Below are positions 39,045-50,283 of a stretch of DNA of 64,000 bases, piece by piece. The position numbers and the translations under genes are program-made. The notes beneath the pieces are model-generated. The model did no database searches. It saw nothing but the letters and a program-made list of their open reading frames with translations, and was not told where the DNA came from. Within the stretch, counting starts at the first letter, position 1. The number at the start of each line of letters is the position of its first letter. Where the stretch lies: positions 519,036 through 583,035 of the forward strand of contig NJBN01000002.1 in NCBI GenBank assembly GCA_005223185.1. The letters run 5' to 3'. The DNA is from a candidate division LCP-89 bacterium B3_LCP (GTDB lineage Bacteria > Electryoneota > B3-LCP).

Positions 39045-42000
39045 ATGACTGTGAAGATAAGAGCTATCAGTTTCATACTCGGAATTCTGTTCATTCTATG
39101 TCTGCCCATTACCTCCGGAGCGCTGGATTCACCGCGCGAAATTCTCCTGGAAGCCGACCAAATCATTACTCTTACAAGAGGAGCGGCTGAGACTCGTACC
39201 AGCATCCCCGATTTAGATGCTTTGATAAACCGCTTCCCGGGCACATTGACAGAATACGCTGTCGGTTCTGCTGCTCAAAGACATGAAACGTTCGGGCGTT
39301 ACCTGCTGATACGTCTTCCGCAAGATAAAGACGATCAGGTTTCAGCCTTCCTAGACGATTTGAATCTACTATCGTCAGTGCGCTGGGCACAACCGAACCG
39401 GTTACTCAGGTCGCATTTTATTCCCAACGATCCTCAATATTATAGCCAATGGGGTCTGCAGAAAATTCATATTGCCGGCGCCTGGGACGTCACCACAGGT
39501 TCTGCAGAGATTCCCATCGCTATTATTGACACGGGATGTGAGATGGATCATCCTGATCTGCTGGATAATTTCTGGCGCAATGAATTGGAAGTCAACGGAC
39601 AGCCAGGTATCGATGACGATGGCAACGGATTTGTCGATGACAGTTTAGGTTGGGATTTTGTGGATGCACCCTCCTTTCCCTCAGGTGGGGATTATCTGGA
39701 GAGGGATAATGACCCATCAGATGAGATGGGGCATGGAACTGCTGTCTCCGGCGTATGCGGTGCTGTAATGAATAATGGCGTCGGAGTGGCTGGCGCCGCG
39801 CCCAACTGCCCGTTGATGATACTACGAGCGGGGAACATGAGTGGTTTCCTGCAGGAAGATGACGTAGCTTCTGCGCTGTTGTATGCCTTGGATAACGGTG
39901 CTCGCGTGGTCAACATGAGCTTCGGGGATACACAGGTGAGCCCCATGCTTGAGGACGTGATCAACTATGCGGCAAATGGAGGGCTTTTGATGGTCGCTGC
40001 TGCCGGCAACAGCGGTTCAGCAGCGATAATTTTCCCCGCAGCTTTTGGTCCTACGTTGTGCGTGGGCGCTTGCGATGAGAACAGCCAGAAGACAACCTTT
40101 TCGAGCTTTGGGACGTCGCTGGATTTGCTAGCACCGGGAGCTAATATTGTGTCAGCGATCAACGGTCACGATTACGGTATGTTTCAGGGTGGAAACGGGA
40201 CGTCATACGCAGCTCCCTTTGCTTCTGCGGTGGCGGGATTGGTCTTTTCCCAGCATCCTGACTGGAATTACAACGAAATCCGTTCGGCGCTATTAGGCAG
40301 CGCCGAAGACGTCGGAATCCCGGGGTGGGATCCGGAAAACGGACAGGGGATTTTGCGAGCGGACAATGCCGTCTTAGTGAACGAAGCGCTTATCGCGGAC
40401 ATAACCAGTCCGATAATGTCTCAAGGTTTCACGGAATCCGATACGCTTGAAATTATAGGAACAGCAGGAGGCGTTTATATTCAGGATTTCAAGGTTTACA
40501 CCGGCGCGGGTGAGAATCCATCTCAGTGGAATTTGATCAAGGAATCGGAAGGATTTCAGATCATCAACGACAAATTGGTGAGCTGGGTTAACAGCGAACC
40601 GCTGGATACCGCTTACACCATTAGACTGGAAGTAAGCGATATTTTCGGTAATCATGTCGATGACCGCGTGGTGGTATATTTCGATCCATCGCCACCGATC
40701 ATTTCTGACCTCACCGTTGTTCCTATCCTGGATGCTGATAGACCATCATATCTGTTAAGTTTTACCACCGATGATCTCACTACGGGTAAAGTATGGTTAT
40801 TGGGATCGGGAACTTCATCGTGGATATTTCAGACTTCCGGTTACGAGACAACGGAGCATATAATACTTTTAGGAAATAACTTGTCGCCAAATATATATAG
40901 TTATTATGTCTGGGTGATAAACTCAACCGGTCTGATGGACAGCACCGCCGTCTTCGGCGTTATCGATCTCACAGTTATGTCCATGAATACCAATTATTTC
41001 GTCGAGCTTCCAGCGCCGGAAATACCTCCCAGTCATTTTTTGGAAGATATAACTGATCTCGATAATGACGGCTTTTTAGAAGTGTGGGCAGATACCATTG
41101 ACGAAAACGGCGCTAAGGCTGATCTCCGAGTTTATGAGGCTGCTTCAAACTGGGTATTTGACGATATAGACTTAGATTTTGGCAAGGAGATACCCAAATC
41201 CATCGGTGATAGCGATGCGGATAATAAACCGGAATTATTGACTCTGTACGCAGGACGAACGAAGATATTCGAAGCGACGCAGGTGGATGGATTTCCTCAA
41301 CCGGACAATGTTGCATGGTCCGATTCTGGGGACGTATGGGGAACGAAGCTCTTAGATATAATTCCGGGTGGGGGGCAGGGGGAAGTTATCCTCCGTTCAG
41401 GAGGTCAATACCAGGTGTGGCTCAACTGGGGTGGTGGGGTGATCCAATGGCAGCAGAACCTGACAAATCCCATAAACCCTACGCCAAATTCTACGGTGCC
41501 GTATTGCCGGGCTGCCGACTATGATGATGACGGTTTGACGGAGTTATTATTCGGTGATTACGATGGCAACCTCTACACTTATGAACGCCAGTCCAACGGT
41601 TCTTTCCAGGTAAACTGGTCAACCTCTCTTCCTCTTCTGGATACCGGCGAGTTCTTAACTGATGGCGATTTCAACGGCGATGGAAACATACAATTTGCAA
41701 CGTTGGCACACACTGAGACAAATATCACCGGGGAGCATGAGGCAAATAAGCGTTACTGGGCACTTTACATTTTCGAGAACGATACCAACGATAGTTATAT
41801 CCTCGTTGACACCCTGTACTTCTTCGGTGCGGAAAGCCCTTCCAATCATGCATCCGGCGTTTCTTCCGGAGACGTGTATGCTGGACCTGAAGACGAGATT
41901 ATCGTGTGTGTTTATCCGGATCTATACGTAGTAAGCTGGAATGAGATAGACGAAACATACGAAGTGATCTGGTATTATCCCGAATGTGAAAGCAATAACG

Positions 42001-43331
42001 CGTTAATTGGTGATTTCGACAGGAACGGTCACAACGAGATCATGATTAACACCGGCACTGAAGTCAGGATATTTGAGGAAGTAGGAAATTGGTCATCGGG
42101 CCCACCGCCGCCTTTAAATTTCAGAGCTATACCTGAACCGGACAGGATCAATCTCTTCTGGACGCCCATCCAGTCTGCAGATGCTTATAATATCTACAAA
42201 TCCACATACCCCAATCCGGATAGCCTTGAGTTTTTAACGGAGATCACCAACCCTAACCTTTCGGATTCCACCTTCACCGATTTTGTGGTAATCAAAGATA
42301 CCACTTACTACTACGCCATATCGACCTACGACCAGAGCGGTTACCAATCGCCGGATGGCCCCAAATCGGTGATGATAAGCGCCACTCCCAACGAACCGCC
42401 CTACGTCGTCCAGGATACCGCCATCTTCATTTCGCCTGCGTTCGTCACGGTGCAATTCAGTGAACCCATGGGATCATCATTCATCGATCCCAACAACTAC
42501 TGGATCAAAGACATTTTAGTCCAACCCAATTCCATCGTTTCAGATGCTAATGATACCAGAGCAGTGCTCACCTTTGATAAAGCGATTTTTAGCGTACCAG
42601 AGGACACTACTTTCAAGTTGGTACTTAGTGGAATCCTTGATCAGCAGGGATCCCAACTCACGGCGCTATCGGATACTCTGAGATTTATCGTACTCAAGGA
42701 TTTCTTAGATCCTCCCTATTTAATGGCTGCTCATCCAAGTTCAACCCTCGACGAAGTTACAATGTTCTTCTCTGATGAAATGGATTCCACTGAATTGGTG
42801 GATAAGGGCAATTATCAAATAACGGCTGACCCTATTTCGGGATTGGATGCGCCCGATCAAATTATTATCACATCCGCAGATGTGGATAGTTCCATTAGCA
42901 GCAGCGTCCGTTTACAGATTAGTTCACAGACGCCGATCGGTTCGATGGGGAAAATCTATCGCGTTACTGCTTATGATCTGCACAGCAAAGGTGGTATTGC
43001 GTTGGACAGCCTGCATAATTCGGCAACGATTAATTTCACTCAACCAAACCTGCAGCGAACTTTCGTTTACCCGAACCCATATAGGAATGGCATACTGGTG
43101 GATGGTGAGGAATGCGTGGTCTTTTCCAATCTCACCCAGGACGTTGAAATCCGCATACTGACACTGCAAGGCATCTTGATTAGAACCTTGAGGACGACCG
43201 GAAACGTGAGTGGTGGATTACGCTGGTATCTGGACAACGAATACGGTGAGCAGGTTGGGTCCGGGGTATATTTATACTACGCTTCCGGCGCCGGTGATAC
43301 CTTCTGGGGAAAATTAGCGGTCGTACGCTGA
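39045..43331 (+). CDS. Secreted subtilisin-like (S8) protease with FG-GAP, FnIII-like and T9SS-type sorting domains
   Basis: The 1428-residue protein has a signal peptide (1-26), a propeptide region (about 30-125), and an S8 domain with Asp162 (IIDTGCEMDH), His230 (GHGTAVSG), the oxyanion Asn near 322 (AAGNSG) and Ser387 (GNGTSYAAP): a complete catalytic set. Then come an Ig-like region (about 450-630), FG-GAP/VCBS-like repeats (about 660-1010, with D.D.DG.. signatures), an FnIII-like domain (about 1025-1110), Big-type domains, and an 85-residue sorting domain (VYPNPYRNG... ending SGVYLYYASGAGDTFWGKLAVVR-like). The C-terminus is intact, unlike the protein at 26.8 kb. It overlaps coaE by one base. 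Confidence 0.93.
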   Translation: MTVKIRAISFILGILFILCLPITSGALDSPREILLEADQIITLTRGAAETRTSIPDLDALINRFPGTLTEYAVGSAAQRHETFGRYLLIRLPQDKDDQVSAFLDDLNLLSSVRWAQPNRLLRSHFIPNDPQYYSQWGLQKIHIAGAWDVTTGSAEIPIAIIDTGCEMDHPDLLDNFWRNELEVNGQPGIDDDGNGFVDDSLGWDFVDAPSFPSGGDYLERDNDPSDEMGHGTAVSGVCGAVMNNGVGVAGAAPNCPLMILRAGNMSGFLQEDDVASALLYALDNGARVVNMSFGDTQVSPMLEDVINYAANGGLLMVAAAGNSGSAAIIFPAAFGPTLCVGACDENSQKTTFSSFGTSLDLLAPGANIVSAINGHDYGMFQGGNGTSYAAPFASAVAGLVFSQHPDWNYNEIRSALLGSAEDVGIPGWDPENGQGILRADNAVLVNEALIADITSPIMSQGFTESDTLEIIGTAGGVYIQDFKVYTGAGENPSQWNLIKESEGFQIINDKLVSWVNSEPLDTAYTIRLEVSDIFGNHVDDRVVVYFDPSPPIISDLTVVPILDADRPSYLLSFTTDDLTTGKVWLLGSGTSSWIFQTSGYETTEHIILLGNNLSPNIYSYYVWVINSTGLMDSTAVFGVIDLTVMSMNTNYFVELPAPEIPPSHFLEDITDLDNDGFLEVWADTIDENGAKADLRVYEAASNWVFDDIDLDFGKEIPKSIGDSDADNKPELLTLYAGRTKIFEATQVDGFPQPDNVAWSDSGDVWGTKLLDIIPGGGQGEVILRSGGQYQVWLNWGGGVIQWQQNLTNPINPTPNSTVPYCRAADYDDDGLTELLFGDYDGNLYTYERQSNGSFQVNWSTSLPLLDTGEFLTDGDFNGDGNIQFATLAHTETNITGEHEANKRYWALYIFENDTNDSYILVDTLYFFGAESPSNHASGVSSGDVYAGPEDEIIVCVYPDLYVVSWNEIDETYEVIWYYPECESNNALIGDFDRNGHNEIMINTGTEVRIFEEVGNWSSGPPPPLNFRAIPEPDRINLFWTPIQSADAYNIYKSTYPNPDSLEFLTEITNPNLSDSTFTDFVVIKDTTYYYAISTYDQSGYQSPDGPKSVMISATPNEPPYVVQDTAIFISPAFVTVQFSEPMGSSFIDPNNYWIKDILVQPNSIVSDANDTRAVLTFDKAIFSVPEDTTFKLVLSGILDQQGSQLTALSDTLRFIVLKDFLDPPYLMAAHPSSTLDEVTMFFSDEMDSTELVDKGNYQITADPISGLDAPDQIIITSADVDSSISSSVRLQISSQTPIGSMGKIYRVTAYDLHSKGGIALDSLHNSATINFTQPNLQRTFVYPNPYRNGILVDGEECVVFSNLTQDVEIRILTLQGILIRTLRTTGNVSGGLRWYLDNEYGEQVGSGVYLYYASGAGDTFWGKLAVVR

Positions 43332-43918
43332 TGAAGGTGGGTCTGACAGGTGGATCGGGATGTGGGGTTTCCGAAGCTGCGAAATGGCTGAAATCTAAGG
43401 GGATACAAGTTATTTCCGGGGATCAGTTGGGGTATGAAGCCCTTAGAGAACGGTCAATAAAGAACTTGATCATTGAGGCTTTCGGTGATGACGTCCTGAA
43501 CGAAAATGGAGAGATAAACCGGCAGAAATTGGGAGTGGTTGTCTTCAGCGATAAAGATACCTTGCTTCAACTTAACAGATCCACTCATCCGTTTATCGTT
43601 GATAACATTAAAAATAGAGCTAGTAAAATTGAACACGAGCATGGCATCGTTGTAGTTGACGCTGCACTAATATTTGAATGGGGTCTGGAGGACTTTTTTG
43701 ATAAGATTATCGTGATAAACGCACCGCTGGAATTGCGCATTCAGCGAGTAATGCGGCGAGATGAGTTCCCACGTGAGACAATCCTTCAGCGCATGGCAGC
43801 GCAGATGCCGCTTGAAGAGAAGGTTAAAAAGGCAGACGTTGTTGTCTTAAACGATACGACAGTGGATGTTTTTTTGGGTAGGTTTGAGGAAGCGTGGGGT
43901 GGAATAATAAAAGTATAA
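43331..43918 (+). CDS. coaE: Dephospho-CoA kinase-like protein with an altered P-loop
   Basis: The 195-residue length, the start MKVGLTGG and the later VVVDAALIFEWGLEDFFDKIIVI and LRIQRVMRRD blocks fit CoaE, which phosphorylates dephospho-CoA in the last step of CoA synthesis. The Walker A motif is normally GGIGSGKS; here it is GGSGCGVS, so the catalytic Lys is Val. The frame is intact and the rest of the fold is preserved. Either another residue fills this role, the protein is inactive and a second coaE exists, or it is a different P-loop kinase. The ATG overlaps the protease stop. Confidence 0.8.
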   Translation: MKVGLTGGSGCGVSEAAKWLKSKGIQVISGDQLGYEALRERSIKNLIIEAFGDDVLNENGEINRQKLGVVVFSDKDTLLQLNRSTHPFIVDNIKNRASKIEHEHGIVVVDAALIFEWGLEDFFDKIIVINAPLELRIQRVMRRDEFPRETILQRMAAQMPLEEKVKKADVVVLNDTTVDVFLGRFEEAWGGIIKV

Positions 43919-43936
43919 GAATAAGTCAACACAATG

Positions 43937-43969
43937 AAAAAAGCCGGACAGCAAACTGTTCGGTTTTTT
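43937..43969. terminator. Bidirectional terminator between coaE and tRNA-Leu
   Basis: AAAAAAGCCGGACAG, loop CAAA, CTGTTCGGTTTTTT: a strong stem with an A-run before and a T-run after, so it can stop transcription from both sides. Confidence 0.88.
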
Positions 43970-43972
43970 CCG

Positions 43973-44056
43973 TGCCGGAGGCCGGATTCGAACCGGCACA
44001 CCCTTGCGAGCGCTACCCCCTCAAGATAGTGTGTCTACCAATTTCACCACTCCGGC
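43973..44056 (-). tRNA. tRNA-Leu (anticodon GAG)
   Basis: Minus strand: acceptor GCCGGAG pairs with CTCCGGC, then discriminator A. The anticodon stem CTATC/GGTAG holds loop TTGAGGG, anticodon GAG (codon CTC). A long variable arm (class II, 84 bases) and the T arm GGTTCGAATCC are present. CCA is not encoded. Confidence 0.93.
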
Positions 44057-44071
44057 ATTTGAGCAGTAATT

Positions 44072-44121
44072 GTAGGGTGGACTAAGTCCGTCCGTCGGTT
44101 AGCGGACGAGCGCAGTCCACC
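44072..44121. repeat. Dispersed repeat GTAGGGTGGACTAAGTCC, copy 2
   Basis: Same outer 8-bp stem GGTGGACT/AGTCCACC as 16063-16104; here the inner hairpin is CGTCCG/CGGACG. Confidence 0.8.
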
Positions 44122-44186
44122 ATATTTTTTAAAGGTAGCCTGTGTTTAATATACCCTACTGATTATCCAGTAGTTCTGATCCTTTG

Positions 44187-44208
44187 CCATCCGAATAATT
44201 TCGGATGG
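44187..44208. repeat. Hairpin CCATCCGAA / TTCGGATGG
   Basis: A 9-bp perfect stem with a 4-base loop, part of the mosaic at 44057-44511. Confidence 0.7.
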
Positions 44209-44223
44209 TCAAATTTTAAGTAA

Positions 44224-44239
44224 AGTCGCTGAAGCGACT
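44224..44239. repeat. Hairpin AGTCGCT / AGCGACT
   Basis: A 7-bp perfect stem with a 2-base loop. Confidence 0.7.
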
Positions 44240-44257
44240 ATCGTAATTAACCAGATC

Positions 44258-44273
44258 AGTGGATTTATCCACT
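44258..44273. repeat. Hairpin AGTGGAT / ATCCACT
   Basis: A 7-bp perfect stem with a 2-base loop. Confidence 0.7.
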
Positions 44274-44291
44274 TGACGTTTTGAAATCGGG

Positions 44292-44311
44292 CATGGGATT
44301 TTAATCCCATG
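44292..44311. repeat. Hairpin CATGGGATT / AATCCCATG
   Basis: A 9-bp perfect stem with a 2-base loop. Confidence 0.72.
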
Positions 44312-44417
44312 GCAACAGCGCAATCGGCCATTTATTATAATGGTAGCCTGCGCCCTCAAAGGCTTAGCCTACCCTACGCTGCTTGCTGTATTAGATGAGA
44401 AGGGGTAAGTAACGGAT

Positions 44418-44457
44418 GCGGGGGTTCCGAAGGGATGGCTTCGCCACAAGCCCCCGC
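44418..44457. repeat. Composite hairpin GCGGGGG...CCCCCGC
   Basis: The outer 7-bp stem encloses an inner hairpin containing GGCTTCGCCACAAGC, a block also found inside 26563-26615 although the outer stems differ. Confidence 0.72.
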
Positions 44458-44511
44458 GCTACCTTTAAATATTAACTGAAGTCCGGGAAAGATTACTCTC
44501 CTGTCCGGGAC

Positions 44512-44922
44512 TCACTCCTCCTGACCCTCTCCGGCGCTCTGATCACCACCTGCAGATTCGCCCGCAACCGGCAGTTCCTGAGCTGGCACTTCACCCATAC
44601 CTAAATCCGCATCACCAGCGACGCGGGGCAGGTTCTGCGCTTCACTTTGAATTGCCTGCTGAGTAACTGACACCGGCGAAGATGAACCGCTCACTATGAA
44701 GGATAAACTGAGCGAATTCAGCATGAAGATTATCGCCAGGATGGTGGTCGCCCGCGACATGAACGTCGCTGTGCCGCGCGCACCTAAGAAGGACGAACCA
44801 CCCGCCCCACCGCCAAAGGCTGAACCGGCTAAACCTCCTCCCTTGGAAGATTGCAGTAAGATCACCACAACCAACAACAGGGATACTACTATATGCAGTG
44901 TTAGAAAGATAGTGTAAATCAT
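44512..44922 (-). CDS. secG: Preprotein translocase subunit SecG
   Basis: This 136-residue protein has two membrane segments (about 4-24 and 55-75) around the conserved loop LLQSSKGGGLAGSAFGGG, with GTATFMSRAT after it, the SecG signature. The C-terminal tail (about 80-136) is a Gln/Glu/Gly/Ala-rich extension longer than in E. coli. SecG assists SecYEG in moving proteins across the inner membrane. It is 18 bp after tpiA, a placement common in bacteria, and ends the glycolysis gene run. Confidence 0.93.
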   Translation of the reverse strand: MIYTIFLTLHIVVSLLLVVVILLQSSKGGGLAGSAFGGGAGGSSFLGARGTATFMSRATTILAIIFMLNSLSLSFIVSGSSSPVSVTQQAIQSEAQNLPRVAGDADLGMGEVPAQELPVAGESAGGDQSAGEGQEE

Positions 44923-44940
44923 GATTGTCTCTATTTGTTG

Positions 44941-45708
44941 TTAAATTAATTCTTCTGCTGAACTGACTATACCCGCGAAGGAATCCGCCTTCAGACTGGC
45001 GCCGCCAACAAGTGCGCCATCGATATCAGCCTGACTTAAAAGATCAGTGGCGTTTTCCGGTTTGACGCTGCCTCCGTAGAGGATCAGCATTTTATCAGCA
45101 ATTGACTGACTGAAAACTTCAGCTAAGAGTTCGCGTATGTACTGGTGCATCTCCTGTGCCTGAGCTGGAGAAGCAGTCTTACCCGTCCCAATAGCCCAAA
45201 CCGGTTCATAGGCTACAACCACCTTGCTGATTTCTGCTTCACTAAACCCCCGCAAGCCTTCCCGGATCTGTTCGCTGACAACTTCCTTTAAAACGCCGGA
45301 TTCCCTTTCATTTAAGGTTTCACCGACGCAGACTATGGGCAGGAGATCCGCTTTTAACGCTGCTTGGGTTCGAAGTCTGACGGTTTCGTTGGTCTCACCG
45401 AAGTATTGACGGCGTTCCGAATGTCCTATGATCACATAAGTACATCCGGCGCTCTTTATCATTGGTGCTGAAATTTCGCCGGTAAAAGCCCCTGTTTCTT
45501 CCCAATACAGGTTCTGTGCTCCTACAGCGATATTAGTATCCCTGAAGGCTTCATTCACCATGCCCAGCCCCACAAATGGCGGACAGACGGCGATCATAGT
45601 TTTGGAAAATGGAGCTAACCGCGCTTTAAGTTGTCGGCAGAGATCCCTCGCCTGTTGTCCATCGACAGGATTGAGCTTCCAGTTTCCCGCGATAAATTTC
45701 GTTCGCAT
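44941..45708 (-). CDS. tpiA: Triosephosphate isomerase
   Basis: A 255-residue TIM barrel that interconverts dihydroxyacetone phosphate and glyceraldehyde-3-phosphate. It has the catalytic Lys in FIAGNWKLN, the His in GHSERRQYFGE, the catalytic Glu in VAYEPVWAIGTGKTASPAQAQ and the phosphate-binding GGSVKPENA. It sits 71 bp downstream of pgk and 18 bp before secG. A TTGACA lies 24 bp upstream of the start but the matching -10 position is poor, so it is probably read from the gap-pgk transcript. Confidence 0.97.
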   Translation of the reverse strand: MRTKFIAGNWKLNPVDGQQARDLCRQLKARLAPFSKTMIAVCPPFVGLGMVNEAFRDTNIAVGAQNLYWEETGAFTGEISAPMIKSAGCTYVIIGHSERRQYFGETNETVRLRTQAALKADLLPIVCVGETLNERESGVLKEVVSEQIREGLRGFSEAEISKVVVAYEPVWAIGTGKTASPAQAQEMHQYIRELLAEVFSQSIADKMLILYGGSVKPENATDLLSQADIDGALVGGASLKADSFAGIVSSAEELI

Positions 45709-45779
45709 ATTTGGTAGTTTATGACTTAGGTGTCAAGCAACTGCACTTGATACCACTATACAGTTGTTAGTTTATGTTA

Positions 45780-47989
<2,210 letters not shown>

Positions 47990-48055
47990 TTAAATGGACT
48001 CCGTCGGATCTGACCCCCCATACATCACCGAAGCCATTGACGGAGAATTTCTGTT

Positions 48056-49126
48056 TTATCTTACCTTCTCCTTTAGCAGTGAAGCTGATCCAACCGCGCG
48101 GAAAGCCTTAATATGTTCGCAGGCTTCCCGGTAAGCATGTTCCTCTATTTCACGGCGGTAGCTCTCACCGATAGAATCGATTCTTTCTTTAAACGGTTTG
48201 GTGGCTTTTTTAATGTCTGACTTGTTATCTTCCACCCATTTTTTGATCTCTGTCATCAGGTCTTCCGGCAGGTGCGCGTGAGCAATATTCTGCCAGAGAG
48301 TCCCCACGTTACCCTTGCGGATGCCGTATTCGGTGAACTTCCCCATCATGTGTAGTGGCGTGCCGGTTATGCCGTGCTGAGCGATACATACTCCATGCCC
48401 TTTAATCGCCCGGAATATATCACCGGTGCGCTGCAGATCGATGTGAACCTCTTCTCCGGGTTTGTAGTTCCCGTGCTTCGATCCGTTATTGATAGCTAAA
48501 AGATCGGGATTCAGTCCGTTACTTTTCAGCCCATCGATGAAGGTGGTGGCTTCTTCTATGGTGGTTATCTCAGCTTCCTGTCCGGTAGATTTGACTTCAC
48601 CGACTTCCACTTCCAGACCGATCTGCATATCGCTTAAAGCTTTCGCCAGCCTGGTGGTAATGCTGATGTTGTCATTCAGTTCGTTGAAGGATGCGTCTAT
48701 GGCGAAGGAGGTATAACCGGCTTCCAATTCCGTCTTTATCAGCGCCTCTGAGGATTGAATCTCCTCTTCGGAAGTGTCCTTGACGGTAATGTGATCACCG
48801 TGAATGAAGAACGGTTTACTGAAGTTAATCTGATCAGCATAGCCTACAATCGTGTCAAAGTAGATCTGCGGCGTCTGACCGGTGTAACCGCCGTCGATGT
48901 GTCCTTCGGTCTTTGCCAACTCAAAACCGATAATTGCATCCAATTCTTCAGCGGCGCGCATTATTCCCGGAATCACGAGCTTGATGCGAGTGTTACAGGC
49001 CATGACCATGACGTTATCATCACGCAAAGCGCTGATGATCGGATGGCTGCCAATTAAGCATATATTGCTGTTTTCGCCTAACTTGTTTTTTATGTAATCA
49101 GGGCGCAGGTCAAGTAGAGATGGCAT
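48056..49126 (-). CDS. Class II fructose-bisphosphate aldolase-like protein
   Basis: ATG 49126 follows CAGGA by a short spacing; a TTG six codons earlier is possible. The protein of about 356 residues shows the zinc site PFFIHGDHI (near residue 110), GYTSFAIDASF (where FBP aldolases have G(F/Y)xSVMIDxS), GLEVEVGEV (the second zinc-ligand region), LAINNGSKHGNY (for the usual IGTxHGxY) and AQHGITGTPL. It cleaves fructose-1,6-bisphosphate or a related sugar bisphosphate. The motifs are diverged but all in order. The position between pfk and gap supports glycolytic FBP aldolase. Confidence 0.82.
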   Translation of the reverse strand: MPSLLDLRPDYIKNKLGENSNICLIGSHPIISALRDDNVMVMACNTRIKLVIPGIMRAAEELDAIIGFELAKTEGHIDGGYTGQTPQIYFDTIVGYADQINFSKPFFIHGDHITVKDTSEEEIQSSEALIKTELEAGYTSFAIDASFNELNDNISITTRLAKALSDMQIGLEVEVGEVKSTGQEAEITTIEEATTFIDGLKSNGLNPDLLAINNGSKHGNYKPGEEVHIDLQRTGDIFRAIKGHGVCIAQHGITGTPLHMMGKFTEYGIRKGNVGTLWQNIAHAHLPEDLMTEIKKWVEDNKSDIKKATKPFKERIDSIGESYRREIEEHAYREACEHIKAFRAVGSASLLKEKVR

Positions 49127-49147
49127 GGTTTCCTGAAATTTCAAAGT

Positions 49148-50173
49148 TTACCCGAAGAACAGTTCAGCAATCTCGTACAGGTCCATATCCACGACCTTGT
49201 TCTCTAAGACTGCTTCCTCGAGTTTTATGGTTATGATGTTTTCAGAACGCAAAGCGACCATCTTGCCGAAATCACCTTTTTTAACCGCATCCACGGCACG
49301 TACACCGAAACGCGTGGCTAAAATGCGATCGTAAGCAGTGGGGCTTCCTCCGCGCTGTGTATGACCCAGCACCGTCAACCTGGTTTCGATGCCGGTGCGT
49401 TCTTCGATTTCATCCGCCACAATGCGACCGACTCCACCTAAACGTACATGTCCGAAAGCATCTTTCTTCTCACTCTGGAGTATCACATTACCCCCTTTGG
49501 GAACAGTGCCTTCGGATACAACCACAATAGAGAATCGTTTGTGTTCGTGGCGTTTTTTGAGCTGTTTGCAGAGGTCTTTTATGTCAAACGGCACTTCAGG
49601 AATTAGAATAGCATCAGCGCCACCGGCAATTCCGGCGTGAACTGCAATCCAGCCTGAATGCCGTCCCATAACCTCCACCACCATGATGCGATGATGGGAT
49701 TCCGCAGTGGTATGCAGGCGGTCTATAGCTTCAGTGACGATGGAAACCGCAGTGTTAAAACCAAAAGTGTAATCGGTGCCCTTGATGTCGTTATCGATAG
49801 TCTTGGGCACGCCGACGACTTTCATTCCATCCTGATGCAACTGCAATGCAACCGAAAGCGTGTCCTCACCGCCCACTGCGACTATGGCATCGATAGAATA
49901 TTTCTTCAGGTGATGTTGGAGTTTGGACCAATCATCACGGTTATCCTTGGGATTGGTGCGAGATGTACCCAAAATTGTACCGCCGCGATGCAAGATTCCA
50001 GAGACAGAATAGAGAGAAAGCGGCTCGACATGACCCTTTATCAACCCACTCCAACCATTCTGGATACCTAAAACATCCCAATTATAAGTCACTATTGCAC
50101 GGCGAGTAACACTCCTGATGACAGCGTTTAAGCCCGGGCAATCCCCTCCTCCTGTGAGTACTCCAATTCGCAT
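49148..50173 (-). CDS. pfkA: 6-phosphofructokinase, probably pyrophosphate-dependent
   Basis: The 341-residue protein has the PFK start GVLTGGGDCPGLNAVIR, GGTILGTSRTNP, the catalytic PKTIDNDI block and MGRHSGWIAVH. ATP enzymes carry Gly at positions 104 and 124 (E. coli numbering); here the residues are Asp104 in GGEDT and Lys124 in VPKTIDND, the pair tied to pyrophosphate use, as in the Amycolatopsis group of enzymes. It therefore probably uses PPi and works reversibly. It is the first gene of the run pfk, fba, gap, pgk, tpiA, secG, with a promoter directly upstream. Confidence 0.92.
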   Translation of the reverse strand: MRIGVLTGGGDCPGLNAVIRSVTRRAIVTYNWDVLGIQNGWSGLIKGHVEPLSLYSVSGILHRGGTILGTSRTNPKDNRDDWSKLQHHLKKYSIDAIVAVGGEDTLSVALQLHQDGMKVVGVPKTIDNDIKGTDYTFGFNTAVSIVTEAIDRLHTTAESHHRIMVVEVMGRHSGWIAVHAGIAGGADAILIPEVPFDIKDLCKQLKKRHEHKRFSIVVVSEGTVPKGGNVILQSEKKDAFGHVRLGGVGRIVADEIEERTGIETRLTVLGHTQRGGSPTAYDRILATRFGVRAVDAVKKGDFGKMVALRSENIITIKLEEAVLENKVVDMDLYEIAELFFG

Positions 50174-50200
50174 TACTTCCTCTATTGATTTGAAACTGTA

Positions 50201-50229
50201 AATTTAAGGTATAAAGTTCCTTAAGTCAA
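50201..50229 (-). promoter_or_regulatory. Promoter of the glycolysis gene run
   Basis: Minus strand: TTGACT (50224-50229), 17 bp, TAAATT (50201-50206), 28 bp before the pfk ATG. Confidence 0.72.
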
Positions 50230-50283
50230 GAAAAATGGCTGATATTACGGAAGGTTATGGGTTAAGTAATTAACTAATCCATT

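Larger units (their letters stand above)
44057..44511. other. 455-bp gene-free palindrome mosaic upstream of tRNA-Leu
   Basis: At least six different perfect or near-perfect hairpins follow each other at intervals of about 20-50 bases (listed separately). No open frame with a ribosome site is seen. Confidence 0.7.

Noticed and set aside
45709-45779. Separate promoter for tpiA
   Set aside because: A TTGACA is present, but the 17-bp position reads CAAATA and overlaps the start codon region; transcription from pgk is simpler.
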